Shown one piece after another: positions 1 through 6,121 of a DNA stretch of 10,224 nt. The first letter of the stretch is position 1; each line of letters starts with the position of its first letter. The DNA is taken from positions 1 through 10,224 of the forward strand of contig JBGPND010000189.1 of assembly GCA_041487355.1 (NCBI GenBank), given 5' to 3'. Made by a program: the position numbers and the translations under genes. This DNA is from JAMXLO01 sp041487355 (GTDB taxonomy: Bacteria; Pseudomonadota; Alphaproteobacteria; Acetobacterales; Acetobacteraceae). The notes under the pieces are model-generated. The model searched no databases. It saw only the letters and a program-made list of their open reading frames with translations, and was not told the DNA's origin.

Positions 1-5
1 ATCGG

Positions 6-42
6 CGAGTTTGTCGATACACCGACGAATTTGCTGATACAC
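6..42. repeat. Imperfect 17-bp tandem direct repeat, 20-bp period
   Basis: Two copies, at 6-22 and 26-42, agree at 14 of 17 positions and share TTTG and GATACAC cores. The stretch 10-29 also contains an imperfect dyad (TTTGTCG / CGACGAA around ATACAC). Helical-period spacing upstream of the dioxygenase gene at 152 is compatible with a regulator site, but there is no direct evidence for that and the element may continue beyond the left edge. Confidence 0.4.
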
Positions 43-53
43 AATACCCGTAG

Positions 54-76
54 ATGCCGGGATCAAGCCCCGGCAT
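54..76. repeat. REP-like palindrome (ATGCCGGG / CCCGGCAT)
   Basis: Perfect 8-bp arms at 54-61 and 69-76 flank the 7-nt loop ATCAAGC. Palindromes of the type ATGCCGGG-n-CCCGGCAT with a TTGA/TCAA-containing centre are common interspersed units in alpha-proteobacterial genomes (recollection, not a search). It lies in the gap upstream of the first gene and could act as a terminator or REP of the preceding unseen gene. Confidence 0.6.
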
Positions 77-151
77 GATGTGTGCGGGCGGTGCCGACAG
101 GTCAGAGCGTCGCCCGTTGCTGTAAGTCTGACCCCGAGGAGGAATCGCAGC

Positions 152-1144
152 ATGGAAATCCAGGCACTCGGCTATCTCGGCATCGGCACCGCCAGGCTCG
201 ACGACTGGTCGGACTTCGCAACCGGGTGGCTCGGGATGCAGGCGGTGGATCGCGGCTCCGGTGTGCGCTCGTTCCGCATGGATGACCGCAAGCAGCGTCT
301 GGTGATCGACCGGACGCTGGCAGAGGGCGAGCGGTATTTCGGCTGGGAAGTGGCGGATGCCGCATCGCTCGATGCCCTGGCCGCGCGGCTCGAGGTTGCC
401 GGCGTGGCGGTGAAGCGCGAGCCGGCCGCACTCGCCGACCAGCGCTTCGTGCGCGGGCTGATCTCGTTCGCCGATCCCGCGGGCAACCGGCTGGAGGCGT
501 TCCACGGCGCGCAGATCGCCGATGAACCGTTCCGTCCCGGCCGCTCCATCTCCGGCTTCCGCACCGGGCCGCTCGGCATGGGGCACGCGGTGCTGATGGT
601 GCCGAGCATCGACGCGGCGCTGCCGTTCTATCGCGACATGCTCGGCTTCCGCATCAGCGACTACATCCGCGCGCCAATCTCCGCATATTTCCTGCACGTC
701 AATCCGCGCCATCACAGCCTGGCGCTGTTCGAGGGCGGCCGCAGCGGCATGCATCATTTGATGGTGGAGCTGTTCTCGTTCGACGATGTGGGGCAGGGCT
801 ACGACATCGCGCTCGGCGAGCAGGAGCGGATTGTCGCGACGCTCGGGCGGCACCCGAACGATCTGGTGACGTCGTTCTATGTCCGCACGCCGTCCGACAT
901 TCTGGTGGAGTACGGCTGGGGCGGGCGCGAGGTGGACGATGCGACGTGGCAGCCTTCGGAGATGACCAGCGTCGGCAGCTACTGGGGGCATCACGGACTG
1001 TTTAGTTCACTCGCCGGCGATGCGCCGCCGCCCGATCATTCGCCGCCCGCGGCGCCGCCGGAAGGCAGACGTGCGCCGCTGCAGGTGATGGAGGGCAACT
1101 ACCAGCGGATGCACGGCGTGTGTCCCTGGTGGGATTCTCTGTAG
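152..1144 (+). CDS. Type I extradiol ring-cleavage dioxygenase (VOC family, BphC-like)
   Basis: A protein of 330 residues that would open a catechol-type ring next to the two hydroxyls (meta cleavage) using Fe(II) and O2, in the cytoplasm. It has two glyoxalase/VOC modules, roughly residues 5-120 and 140-260. The second carries the metal site: H145 in GMGH, His201/202 in GMHHLMVE, and E253 in ILVEYG. H187, H234 and Y243 occupy places expected of second-sphere and catalytic residues, and the segment from H234 through SFY243 to E253 fits the extradiol dioxygenase signature. A Pro-rich tail of about 40 residues follows the WGHHG segment. The start at 152 was chosen because GAGGAGG at 136-142 is 9 nt upstream; an in-frame GTG at 80 would only add a basic, non-homologous leader. 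The stop codon lies in a repeat element. The substrate cannot be read from sequence; dihydroxybiphenyl-, dihydroxycinnamate- or steroid-type catechols are all possible. The Rieske gene downstream supports aromatic catabolism. Confidence 0.88.
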   Translation: MEIQALGYLGIGTARLDDWSDFATGWLGMQAVDRGSGVRSFRMDDRKQRLVIDRTLAEGERYFGWEVADAASLDALAARLEVAGVAVKREPAALADQRFVRGLISFADPAGNRLEAFHGAQIADEPFRPGRSISGFRTGPLGMGHAVLMVPSIDAALPFYRDMLGFRISDYIRAPISAYFLHVNPRHHSLALFEGGRSGMHHLMVELFSFDDVGQGYDIALGEQERIVATLGRHPNDLVTSFYVRTPSDILVEYGWGGREVDDATWQPSEMTSVGSYWGHHGLFSSLAGDAPPPDHSPPAAPPEGRRAPLQVMEGNYQRMHGVCPWWDSL

Positions 1145-1217
1145 GGCGGGTTAGCCGGAGGCGTAACCCGCCGCGTTCCGGGGATGTGGCGGAATGCGCT
1201 GCGCTTTTCCGCCCTAC
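1141..1217. repeat. Composite palindromic repeat (GTAGGGCGG...CCGCCCTAC) with two inner hairpins
   Basis: Outer perfect 9-bp arms at 1141-1149 and 1209-1217 enclose two hairpins. The first pairs GGCGGGTTA (1145-1153) with TAACCCGCC (1164-1172); the second pairs GGCGGAA (1188-1194) with TTCCGCC (1207-1213). The halves resemble the widely dispersed GTAGGGYGGGTTAGCC...GGCGTAACCC and GGCGGAAnnCGCTGCGCTTTTCCGCC intergenic repeats (recollection). The TAG stop of the dioxygenase gene (1142-1144) lies inside the left outer arm. Likely a non-autonomous mobile repeat that could also attenuate read-through into the Rieske gene. Confidence 0.8.
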
Positions 1218-1228
1218 GGGACCGCGCG

Positions 1229-1258
1229 TTGTCGCCGTGCCTAGGCTGGCGCTAGGCT
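1229..1258 (+). promoter_or_regulatory. Possible promoter of the Rieske gene
   Basis: TTGTCG (1229-1234) is followed after 18 bp by TAGGCT (1253-1258), inside a short direct repeat CTAGGCT (1241-1247 and 1252-1258). The -10 matches the consensus at only three positions. It is suggested by position after the repeat element and before the Shine-Dalgarno AAGGAG at 1288-1293; weak evidence. Confidence 0.25.
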
Positions 1259-1303
1259 CGCCGGCAAACGTCCAGTGCAGGCCAGGGAAGGAGACGAACC
1301 GCC

Positions 1304-2581
1304 ATGCTGTCTAGCGAGGAAAACGAACTCGTCACCCGGGTGGGACCAGGCACCCCGATGGGCAACACGCTGCGCCGGTACTGGATTCCCGCGCTGCTCT
1401 CTCACGAGATCCCCAATCCGGATTGTCCGCCGGTTCGCATCCGCCTACTCGGCGAAGACCTGGTGGCGTTCCGCGACAGCGAAGGCCGCATCGGGCTGCT
1501 CGATGAATTCTGCCCGCATCGCCGCGCCTCGCTGTTTTTCGCGCGCAACGAGGAATGCGGGCTGCGCTGCGTCTATCACGGCTGGAAGTTCGACGTCGCC
1601 GGCACCTGCGTCGACATGATGAACGAACCGGAAGAGAACGACTTCAAGCACAAAGTCCGCATCACCGCCTATCCCACCTGCGAGCTCGGCGACATCGTCT
1701 GGGCCTATCTCGGCCCGCCCGAGCGCATGCCGCCGCTGCCGAAATTCGCCTGGACCCAGGCGCCGGAAGCCAATCGGCACGTCACGAAAGTCATCCAGGA
1801 GTGCAACTGGCTGCAGGGGCTGGAAGGCGGCATCGACACCTCGCACGCGCCGATCATGCACCGGCTGCTGTCGGAGACCTCCACGCGCGGCGGGTTCAAG
1901 CCGTCCAATCCGTTCGTGCGCGGCAAGGCGCCCAACCTTTTGGTCGACATCACCGACTACGGCTACCAGTACGCCGGCATCCGTCCGCTCGGCGAGGCGG
2001 AGATGCACATCCGCACCTACCACTTCATCATGCCGTTCCATCAGATCCGCCCATCGAAGTCGGAGAGCGGGCTGGCGTTGGATGCGGGCCATATCTGGGT
2101 GCCGATCGATGACGAGAACACCGCGGTCTACAACTGGGGATACTGCCCCGACGGGCGATTGAGCGAGGAGGACCGGCTCGAGCGCGGCCTCGGCAACGGC
2201 CCGCTGCATGTCGATCCGAGGACGTTCCGGTCCAAGGCGAACCGGTCGAACAACTACCTGCTCGATCGCGAGGTGCAGCGCGCAGAGAGCTATACCGGCA
2301 TCGACGGCATCAACGTGCAGGATCGCGCGATCCAGGAAAGCATGGGACGCATCGTCGATCGCTCGAAGGAGCATCTCGGCCCGGCCGACAAGGCGATCAT
2401 CCAGGCGCGCAAGCTGCTGCGCCAGGCGGTGAAGACGGTCGAAGCCGGCGGCACGCCGGACGGCACCGGCACCAGCTACTACACGCTGCGCGCGCACGAG
2501 GCGGTGCTGCCGCGCAATGTCGACTGGCGGGCGGAGCTGACGCCGGAGATGCAGCGGGAAGCGATCCTGCAGACGGTGTGA
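1304..2581 (+). CDS. Rieske non-heme iron aromatic ring-hydroxylating oxygenase, phthalate 4,5-dioxygenase type
   Basis: A 425-residue terminal oxygenase alpha subunit that would use electrons from a reductase to hydroxylate an aromatic or related substrate with O2. The N-terminal Rieske domain (about residues 25-140) has the [2Fe-2S] ligands C70, H72, C89 and H92. The catalytic domain has D178-x2-H181-x4-H186, where H181 and H186 are mononuclear iron ligands and D178 the conserved bridging Asp; D340 in NVQDRAIQESMG is the probable third ligand. The QD...QESMG...EHLG block and the length match the alpha-only phthalate dioxygenase oxygenase group rather than the alpha/beta naphthalene type. 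Shine-Dalgarno AAGGAG at 1288-1293 fixes the ATG at 1304. No ferredoxin or reductase gene lies in the window, so the electron donor must be encoded elsewhere. It ends 3 bp before the convergent TRAP-type gene. The family is clear; demethylase, hydroxylase or dioxygenase activity cannot be distinguished. Confidence 0.9.
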   Translation: MLSSEENELVTRVGPGTPMGNTLRRYWIPALLSHEIPNPDCPPVRIRLLGEDLVAFRDSEGRIGLLDEFCPHRRASLFFARNEECGLRCVYHGWKFDVAGTCVDMMNEPEENDFKHKVRITAYPTCELGDIVWAYLGPPERMPPLPKFAWTQAPEANRHVTKVIQECNWLQGLEGGIDTSHAPIMHRLLSETSTRGGFKPSNPFVRGKAPNLLVDITDYGYQYAGIRPLGEAEMHIRTYHFIMPFHQIRPSKSESGLALDAGHIWVPIDDENTAVYNWGYCPDGRLSEEDRLERGLGNGPLHVDPRTFRSKANRSNNYLLDREVQRAESYTGIDGINVQDRAIQESMGRIVDRSKEHLGPADKAIIQARKLLRQAVKTVEAGGTPDGTGTSYYTLRAHEAVLPRNVDWRAELTPEMQREAILQTV

Positions 2582-2584
2582 CGG

Positions 2585-3445
2585 TTACGCTGCTGCTGCC
2601 AACGCGCGGAACGCGGGCAGGTCGATTGCATGCGGGCCGAGCACCGTTACCTCGGCATTGGCCAGCAGCTTCAGGCAGTCCGCGTCCTCCGCGACGGCGA
2701 GAGCGCGCTGTGTCGCTTCGCTCTCTCGTGCGGCTGCGTCGAGCATGTTGCGCAGCTCGGCCGGCAATGCGTCGAAGCGCGCGCGATTGACCAGCAGCAG
2801 TGCGATCCCCAGCAGATGCCCGGTCAGGCTGACATGCTTGTGGTGCGCCTGCAGTCCGAAATTCACCATGTTGGTGAGGGGGTTCTCCTGCGCATCTACC
2901 GTGCGCTCCGCCACTGCGCGCGGCAGGTCCGCGACATCGATGTACATCGGCCGGAAGCCGAGCCGGCGGAACGCATCCTGGTGTTGCGCGTTGTCGAGCG
3001 TGCGCAGGCTGAGGCCGGCACAGTCGGCCGGCGTGCGGATCGGGCGTACGCCGTTGCTGATGTGGCGGATGCCGTTGTCCCAGTAGCCCAGAACGCGATA
3101 TGCCGTTGCGGCGGCAACTTGTGCCGCGAGCGACGCCCCGGCGTCTCCATCCAACGCGGCGAAGCTGGCTTCGCGCGACCCAGCCTGGAACGGTTGGTCG
3201 AATACGCCGAGTTCCGGCACCCGGCCGGCGAGGTAGCTCGAGGCGAAGTAGCAGCCGTCCAGCTCGCCGCTCTCCACCATGATCAGCAGATCGGCGGCCT
3301 TGCGGCCGAGGCTGACGATGCTGTCGGTGACCGTGATGCCCAGCGCACTGCCCGAGCGCCTGGCAACGCTGTCACGCAGGGCGTAAAGCGCACGCGTATG
3401 GACGGACCGGGCCGGCTGGTAGCCGGCGAAATGCAAGGTGATCAT
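2585..3445 (-). CDS. TRAP-type (DctP family) solute-binding protein, apparently without signal peptide
   Basis: A 286-residue protein of the TRAP periplasmic binding-protein fold. Family features are the opening ITLHFAGYQPARSVHT, the central segment with R135, R137-TPADCAG and the conserved substrate-carboxylate Arg in LSLR (R148), the GFRPMYIDVADLP stretch, and TVDAQENPL, equivalent to the usual G-x-VDGxE block. Binding proteins of this family normally begin with about 25 hydrophobic residues; here the sequence starts at the usual mature N-terminus. In-frame extension to a GTG at 3520 and on to the stop at 3590-3592 adds no hydrophobic segment. No DctQ or DctM membrane gene is nearby. The ATG at 3445 is preferred because homology starts there and a TATAAT lies 6 nt upstream; no Shine-Dalgarno is visible. 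It may bind a small acid in the cytoplasm, be a relic, or be exported in an unrecognised way. It converges with the Rieske gene. Confidence 0.8.
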   Translation of the reverse strand: MITLHFAGYQPARSVHTRALYALRDSVARRSGSALGITVTDSIVSLGRKAADLLIMVESGELDGCYFASSYLAGRVPELGVFDQPFQAGSREASFAALDGDAGASLAAQVAAATAYRVLGYWDNGIRHISNGVRPIRTPADCAGLSLRTLDNAQHQDAFRRLGFRPMYIDVADLPRAVAERTVDAQENPLTNMVNFGLQAHHKHVSLTGHLLGIALLLVNRARFDALPAELRNMLDAAARESEATQRALAVAEDADCLKLLANAEVTVLGPHAIDLPAFRALAAAA

Positions 3446-3451
3446 CGGCGC

Positions 3452-3457
3452 ATTATA
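3452..3457 (-). promoter_or_regulatory. Consensus -10 box positioned for a leaderless mRNA
   Basis: TATAAT read on the - strand, a perfect -10 hexamer in GC-rich DNA, ends 6 nt before the A of the ATG at 3445, so transcription would start at or next to the start codon. The corresponding -35 (TGGTTC, 3480-3475, 17-bp spacer) is poor. The lack of a Shine-Dalgarno supports the reading. Confidence 0.45.
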
Positions 3458-3573
3458 CCGAAAAGCTGGCGATTGAACCACCGAAGCTGCGCCCCCGGAA
3501 GGCTGGTGGTTTCGACGCACATGAAAGACGAAACCAAACGGTATTGGCCGACAATTGAATCGACAGCCAATTC

Positions 3574-3627
3574 TATCCCGAGTGAGTAGTTACCCTCATA
3601 TATCCTGGGTGAGTAATTACCCTCATT
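3574..3627. repeat. Two adjacent 27-bp direct repeats with a GGGT...ACCC dyad
   Basis: Copy 1 (3574-3600) and copy 2 (3601-3627) abut exactly and match at 23 of 27 positions. Copy 2 contains GGGTGAGTAATTACCC (3607-3622), an imperfect palindrome. A degenerate third core, GGGTAAATAGTTAATT, follows at 3629-3644 with 10 of 16 matches. Dyad half-sites repeated in register in an AT-rich divergent intergenic region look like operators for a dimeric regulator, but a dispersed tandem repeat is also possible. Confidence 0.7.
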
Positions 3628-3788
3628 CGGGTAAATAGTTAATTTTGGAAGCATTGAATTCCCGGCGGTTGTCGCTATGTCGATATCAAAATTTCCGCCG
3701 GTCAGTTATGGCATTTACTATTCCGTGTTTGTCCGACATTGATCCTGACGCCTGGCAGACCCGGACATCCACAAGAAAGGCATTGACC

Positions 3789-4037
3789 ATGAACATGATC
3801 ACCAAACTCACCCTGGTCGGCACGTTGGCTTTGCTCGCCGCTTGCGGCTCAAGCGAGCCGGGCCGCGTGCAAGGCGGCGCCGCGGCCGGGGCTGCCACCG
3901 GTGCAACGGTCGGCCTGGTCGGCGGTCCTGTGGGCGTCGTCGCCGGTGCGGTGATCGGCGGCGGGGCTGGCGCGATCACGGGTGCCAGCACCAGCCCGAG
4001 GGATGTGAACCTCGGCGAACCTGTGTGGAAAAGGTAG
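3789..4037 (+). CDS. Small glycine-zipper lipoprotein
   Basis: An 82-residue predicted lipoprotein. A short basic/hydrophobic leader (MNMITKLTLVGTLALLAAC) ends in the lipobox LAAC, so C19 would be lipidated by Lgt after which LspA cleaves, giving a 64-residue mature protein. The region from about residue 29 to 65 consists of Gly and Ala spaced as in glycine-zipper segments (GGAAAGAATGATVG, GGPVGVVAGAVIGGGAG), which pack as tight transmembrane helix pairs in SlyB/17-kDa-antigen-type outer-membrane lipoproteins. A short charged tail follows. AGAAAGG at 3774-3780 lies 8 nt before the ATG at 3789; an in-frame ATG at 3645 would bury the signal peptide and is not used. Role unknown; envelope integrity or stress response is usual for the type. 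The downstream peptidase starts 235 bp later, so co-transcription is uncertain. Confidence 0.78.
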   Translation: MNMITKLTLVGTLALLAACGSSEPGRVQGGAAAGAATGATVGLVGGPVGVVAGAVIGGGAGAITGASTSPRDVNLGEPVWKR

Positions 4038-4272
4038 TAGCCTGAAATCGCCCGACGCATGTCGAGCGAGGCCCGGCGGTGTCGTCGAGATGTATTGCTG
4101 CTCTGCCATTTGATGCCGCGCGCGGGCAGGTGACGCAGAAATCATCCATCCGCGGGCTGTGCGGACGTTTCGGCGGAATCTGAGGCATGCGACCGGCTTC
4201 GCAACGCCGATGGGTCACTACCGAAACGAGGTAGCACTTGACCGCCGCGCAGGCACCGCGCAAGCCCGTCCG

Positions 4273-5070
4273 ATGCTGACCCGTCTGCTGCCCTGGCGCC
4301 GGCCCCGCATCAATGTGGTCGAGATGCATGGCCTCATCGCCCCGCGCCCCGGCGCGCTGGGCGCAGGGACCATGGCGCCGCTGATCGATCGCGCCTTCCG
4401 TGCAGCGCGCGGCCAGCCGGTCATCCTCGATATCGAAAGCCCCGGCGGGTCGCCAGTGCAGTCGGACCTGATCGCCGCGCTGATCCGCCGCCGTGCCGAC
4501 GAACATAAGGTCCGCGTGCATGCGGTGATCCGCGAGGTCGGCGCTTCGGGCGGCTACTGGCTCGCCTGCGCCGCGGACGAGATCCACGCCAACCCGATGA
4601 GCATCGTCGGTTCGATCGGCGTGCGTGGCGGAGGCTTCGGCTTCCCCGACATGCTGGTACGCATCGGTGTTGAACGACGGCTCTATACCGCCGGCGCCAA
4701 GAAGGCGCGGCTCGATCCGTTCAGTCCGGAAAAGCCGGAGGATGTCGCCTTCGTACAGGGCCTGCTCGATGCACTACACGAACGCTTCAAGTCCTGGGTG
4801 CGTTCGCGCCGCGGCGGCAGGCTGAAGGGCGACGAAGCAACGTTGTTCGACGGCAGCTTCATGCTCGGCGAGCGTGCGCTGGAACTCGGCCTGATCGATG
4901 GTTTCGCCGACATCGACAGCCTGGTGCGCAAGCTCGGCGGCGAGCGCATGAAGACACGCGTGTTCCGTCCCCGCCGCCGCGGCCTGCTGCGACGGCTGCC
5001 GGGACTTGCGATCGACGCATTGTTCGACGCGATCGAGGAACGGAGTTGGCGGAGCGGCCTGTGGCTTTAG
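4273..5070 (+). CDS. S49 family serine peptidase (SohB/SppA-like)
   Basis: A 265-residue single-domain S49 peptidase using a Ser/Lys dyad, related to signal-peptide peptidase SppA and SohB. The clan SK fold starts with INVVEMHGLIAPRPG, followed by VILDIESPGGSPVQS (residues 50-64, oxyanion region). The nucleophile is S92 in EVGASGGYWLACAADEI, then SIVGSIGV. The general base is most likely K144 in YTAGAKKARLDPF, by alignment with the TAG-x-x-K of SohB. The LGERALELGLIDG motif (198-210) is typical. No N-terminal membrane segment or signal peptide is visible, unlike SppA and SohB, so it should be cytosolic or peripheral; a basic, Leu/Arg-rich C-terminus (residues 229-243) could bind membrane. ATG 4273 was chosen because homology begins soon after. 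GTG 4159 and ATG 4210 are in frame but add an unrelated leader, and none of the starts has a good Shine-Dalgarno. Confidence 0.85.
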   Translation: MLTRLLPWRRPRINVVEMHGLIAPRPGALGAGTMAPLIDRAFRAARGQPVILDIESPGGSPVQSDLIAALIRRRADEHKVRVHAVIREVGASGGYWLACAADEIHANPMSIVGSIGVRGGGFGFPDMLVRIGVERRLYTAGAKKARLDPFSPEKPEDVAFVQGLLDALHERFKSWVRSRRGGRLKGDEATLFDGSFMLGERALELGLIDGFADIDSLVRKLGGERMKTRVFRPRRRGLLRRLPGLAIDALFDAIEERSWRSGLWL

Positions 5071-5128
5071 AGCAGGTTCAGGCTGCCCGGAATCGATGTG
5101 CTGCCCGGCGCACCGGCCACTCCATCAT

Positions 5129-5158
5129 CGTCATGGCGGGCCTGCGCCCGCCATGACG
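5129..5158. repeat. Perfect 13-bp inverted repeat, 4-nt loop, between convergent genes
   Basis: CGTCATGGCGGGC (5129-5141) and its exact complement (5146-5158) flank CTGC. It lies 58 bp after the S49 peptidase stop and 110 bp after the SDR stop in convergent arrangement. It resembles the CGTCATGGCGGGC...GCCCGCCATGACG units dispersed in alpha-proteobacterial genomes. It could serve as a bidirectional terminator, although there is no T-run, so a REP-type element is the better name. Confidence 0.7.
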
Positions 5159-5211
5159 GTAGAGAGAGCCGATGCTGTAGTTTAGTGACGCGGAATAGAT
5201 GGGCCGGGTCT

Positions 5212-5246
5212 CCATCTCCGCATCCTCTGCGTCTCTGCGGTGAATA
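5212..5246 (-). repeat. Interspersed 'CGCAGAG' short tandem repeat element
   Basis: On the - strand the segment reads as near-repeats of CGCAGAG and CGCAGAGGATGCGGAGA after TTCACCG. This is the dispersed element found in many unrelated bacterial genomes that, when translated, gives strings like HRRDAEDAE (that string appears here in one - strand frame). It is a repeat rather than a gene. Identification is from memory of the family. Confidence 0.6.
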
Positions 5247-5268
5247 CTGCTTCCTAGCTTGCTTGCCT

Positions 5269-6015
5269 CTAGCCTCTCCCGATGAACGGCATCTTCGTCG
5301 CCATGATGGTGACGAACTGCACGTTGGATTCGAGCGGCAGGTTGGCCATGAACAGCACCTGCTGGCCGACATGGTTCACGTCCATGCGGGCCTCGACCAT
5401 CATCTGGCCATTGGGCTGCTTCTGGCCGTTCTCCGAGCGGCGCGTCATCGGCGTGACCGCGTTGCCGATGTCGATCTGGCCGCTGCAGATGTCGAACTCG
5501 CGGCCGTCCAGCGCGATCGAGCGGGTCATTCCGGTCACCGCGTGCTTGGTCGTGGTGTAGGCCGCCGAACCCGGCCGCGGCACATGCGCCGAGATCGAAC
5601 CGTTGTTGATGATCCGACCGCCGCGCGGCGACTGGTCGCGCATCATGCGGAACGCCGCGTTGGCGCACAGGAACATCGCGTTCAGGTTCACCGCGACGAC
5701 CCTCTGCCACATCTCCCAGGTGAAGTCGCCGAAGTTTGTGGAGGGCACGTTGCCGCCGGCGTTGTTGAAAAGCATGTCAACGCGGCCGAAGTTCTGTTTG
5801 ATCTGCGCGAACAGGTTGGCGACCTGATCGGGGTTGGTGACATCAGTCGGCACGACCAGGGCCTTGCCGGCGGTCTTCATGCCGGCGGTCTCCTCCAGCA
5901 TCTCCTTGCGCCGGCCGCACAGCGCCACCGACCAGCCATCGTTCATCAGCGCCAGCGCCGATGCACGCCCGATGCCGCTGCCGGACCCCGTGATGACGGC
6001 AACACGATCTGCCAT
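5269..6015 (-). CDS. Short-chain dehydrogenase/reductase (SDR), classical type
   Basis: A 248-residue cytoplasmic NAD(P)(H)-dependent oxidoreductase with a Rossmann fold. Visible elements are the cofactor loop TGSGSGIG (T9-G16), D58 in PTDVT, which contacts the adenine ring, NNAG (84-87), active-site N110 in VAVN, and the catalytic triad S140, Y153 and K157 in NGSISAHVPRPGSAAYTTTK. The residues after strand 2 (CGRRKEM, 33-39) include R35/R36 in place of an acidic residue, which favours NADP(H); this is inference. ATG 6015 is fixed by GGGGAG (6028-6023 on the - strand) 7 nt upstream, and the longer frame to 6123 is not used. The C-terminal region with NGQKQPNGQMMVEARMD resembles uncharacterised SDRs rather than FabG. 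Divergent from the Gfo/Idh/MocA pair with 106 bp between start codons, suggesting shared control. Substrate unknown. Confidence 0.88.
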   Translation of the reverse strand: MADRVAVITGSGSGIGRASALALMNDGWSVALCGRRKEMLEETAGMKTAGKALVVPTDVTNPDQVANLFAQIKQNFGRVDMLFNNAGGNVPSTNFGDFTWEMWQRVVAVNLNAMFLCANAAFRMMRDQSPRGGRIINNGSISAHVPRPGSAAYTTTKHAVTGMTRSIALDGREFDICSGQIDIGNAVTPMTRRSENGQKQPNGQMMVEARMDVNHVGQQVLFMANLPLESNVQFVTIMATKMPFIGRG

Positions 6016-6022
6016 GGTGTTT

Positions 6023-6028
6023 CTCCCC
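6023..6028 (-). promoter_or_regulatory. Ribosome binding site of the SDR gene
   Basis: GGGGAG on the - strand, 7 nt before ATG 6015. It decides the start over the longer in-frame extension that runs to 6123. Confidence 0.7.
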
Positions 6029-6108
6029 TTCGGTTCATGTTGGCTCGCTGCATTGTGGACCTTGGTTGCGGAGCGGGGAAGATGGTGCAAGCCTCGGCCA
6101 CGACGCTT

Positions 6109-6115
6109 GGGGAGG
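6109..6115 (+). promoter_or_regulatory. Ribosome binding site of the first Gfo/Idh/MocA gene
   Basis: GGGGAGG, 6 nt before ATG 6122. It rules out the in-frame extension back to 5834, which would run antisense through the SDR gene. Confidence 0.75.
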
Positions 6116-6121
6116 ACTTGC

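Larger units (their letters stand above)
3446..3788. other. Gene-free, AT-richer intergenic region between divergent genes
   Basis: No credible gene in 343 bp. It holds the -10 box of the TRAP-type gene near its left end and the 27-bp tandem repeat at 3574-3627. Between 3628 and 3788 I see a degenerate third repeat copy (3629-3644), a poor promoter candidate (TTTCCG at 3692-3697 and TACTAT at 3716-3721), and AGAAAGG (3774-3780) in front of the lipoprotein gene. Open frames crossing it on either strand have no protein-like features. Confidence 0.7.

Noticed and set aside
80..151. Extended N-terminus of the extradiol dioxygenase from the GTG at 80
   Set aside because: GAGGAGG at 136-142 and the start of homology both point to ATG 152; the extension overlaps a REP-like palindrome region and is basic and unlike the family.
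1445..2497. A 350-residue open frame on the - strand
   Set aside because: It lies fully antisense to the Rieske gene, whose metal ligands and motifs are all intact. The protein shows only biased composition typical of reverse-frame translation in GC-rich DNA.
2630..3589. A 319-residue + strand frame
   Set aside because: Antisense to the TRAP-type binding protein, with no recognisable motif; a shadow of a GC-rich gene.
3574..3644. CRISPR array
   Set aside because: The 27-bp units abut with no spacers, and only two good copies exist.
3442..3654. A 70-residue - strand frame containing a repeated EGNYS peptide
   Set aside because: The peptide repeat is just the translation of the 27-bp tandem DNA repeat; there is no protein family resemblance and no ribosome binding site.
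4038..4272. A further small gene between the lipoprotein and the S49 peptidase
   Set aside because: Open frames here are short, lack Shine-Dalgarno sequences and show no recognisable protein features.
5834..6121. N-terminal extension of the first Gfo/Idh/MocA protein
   Set aside because: It would run antisense through the SDR gene, and a strong Shine-Dalgarno marks ATG 6122.
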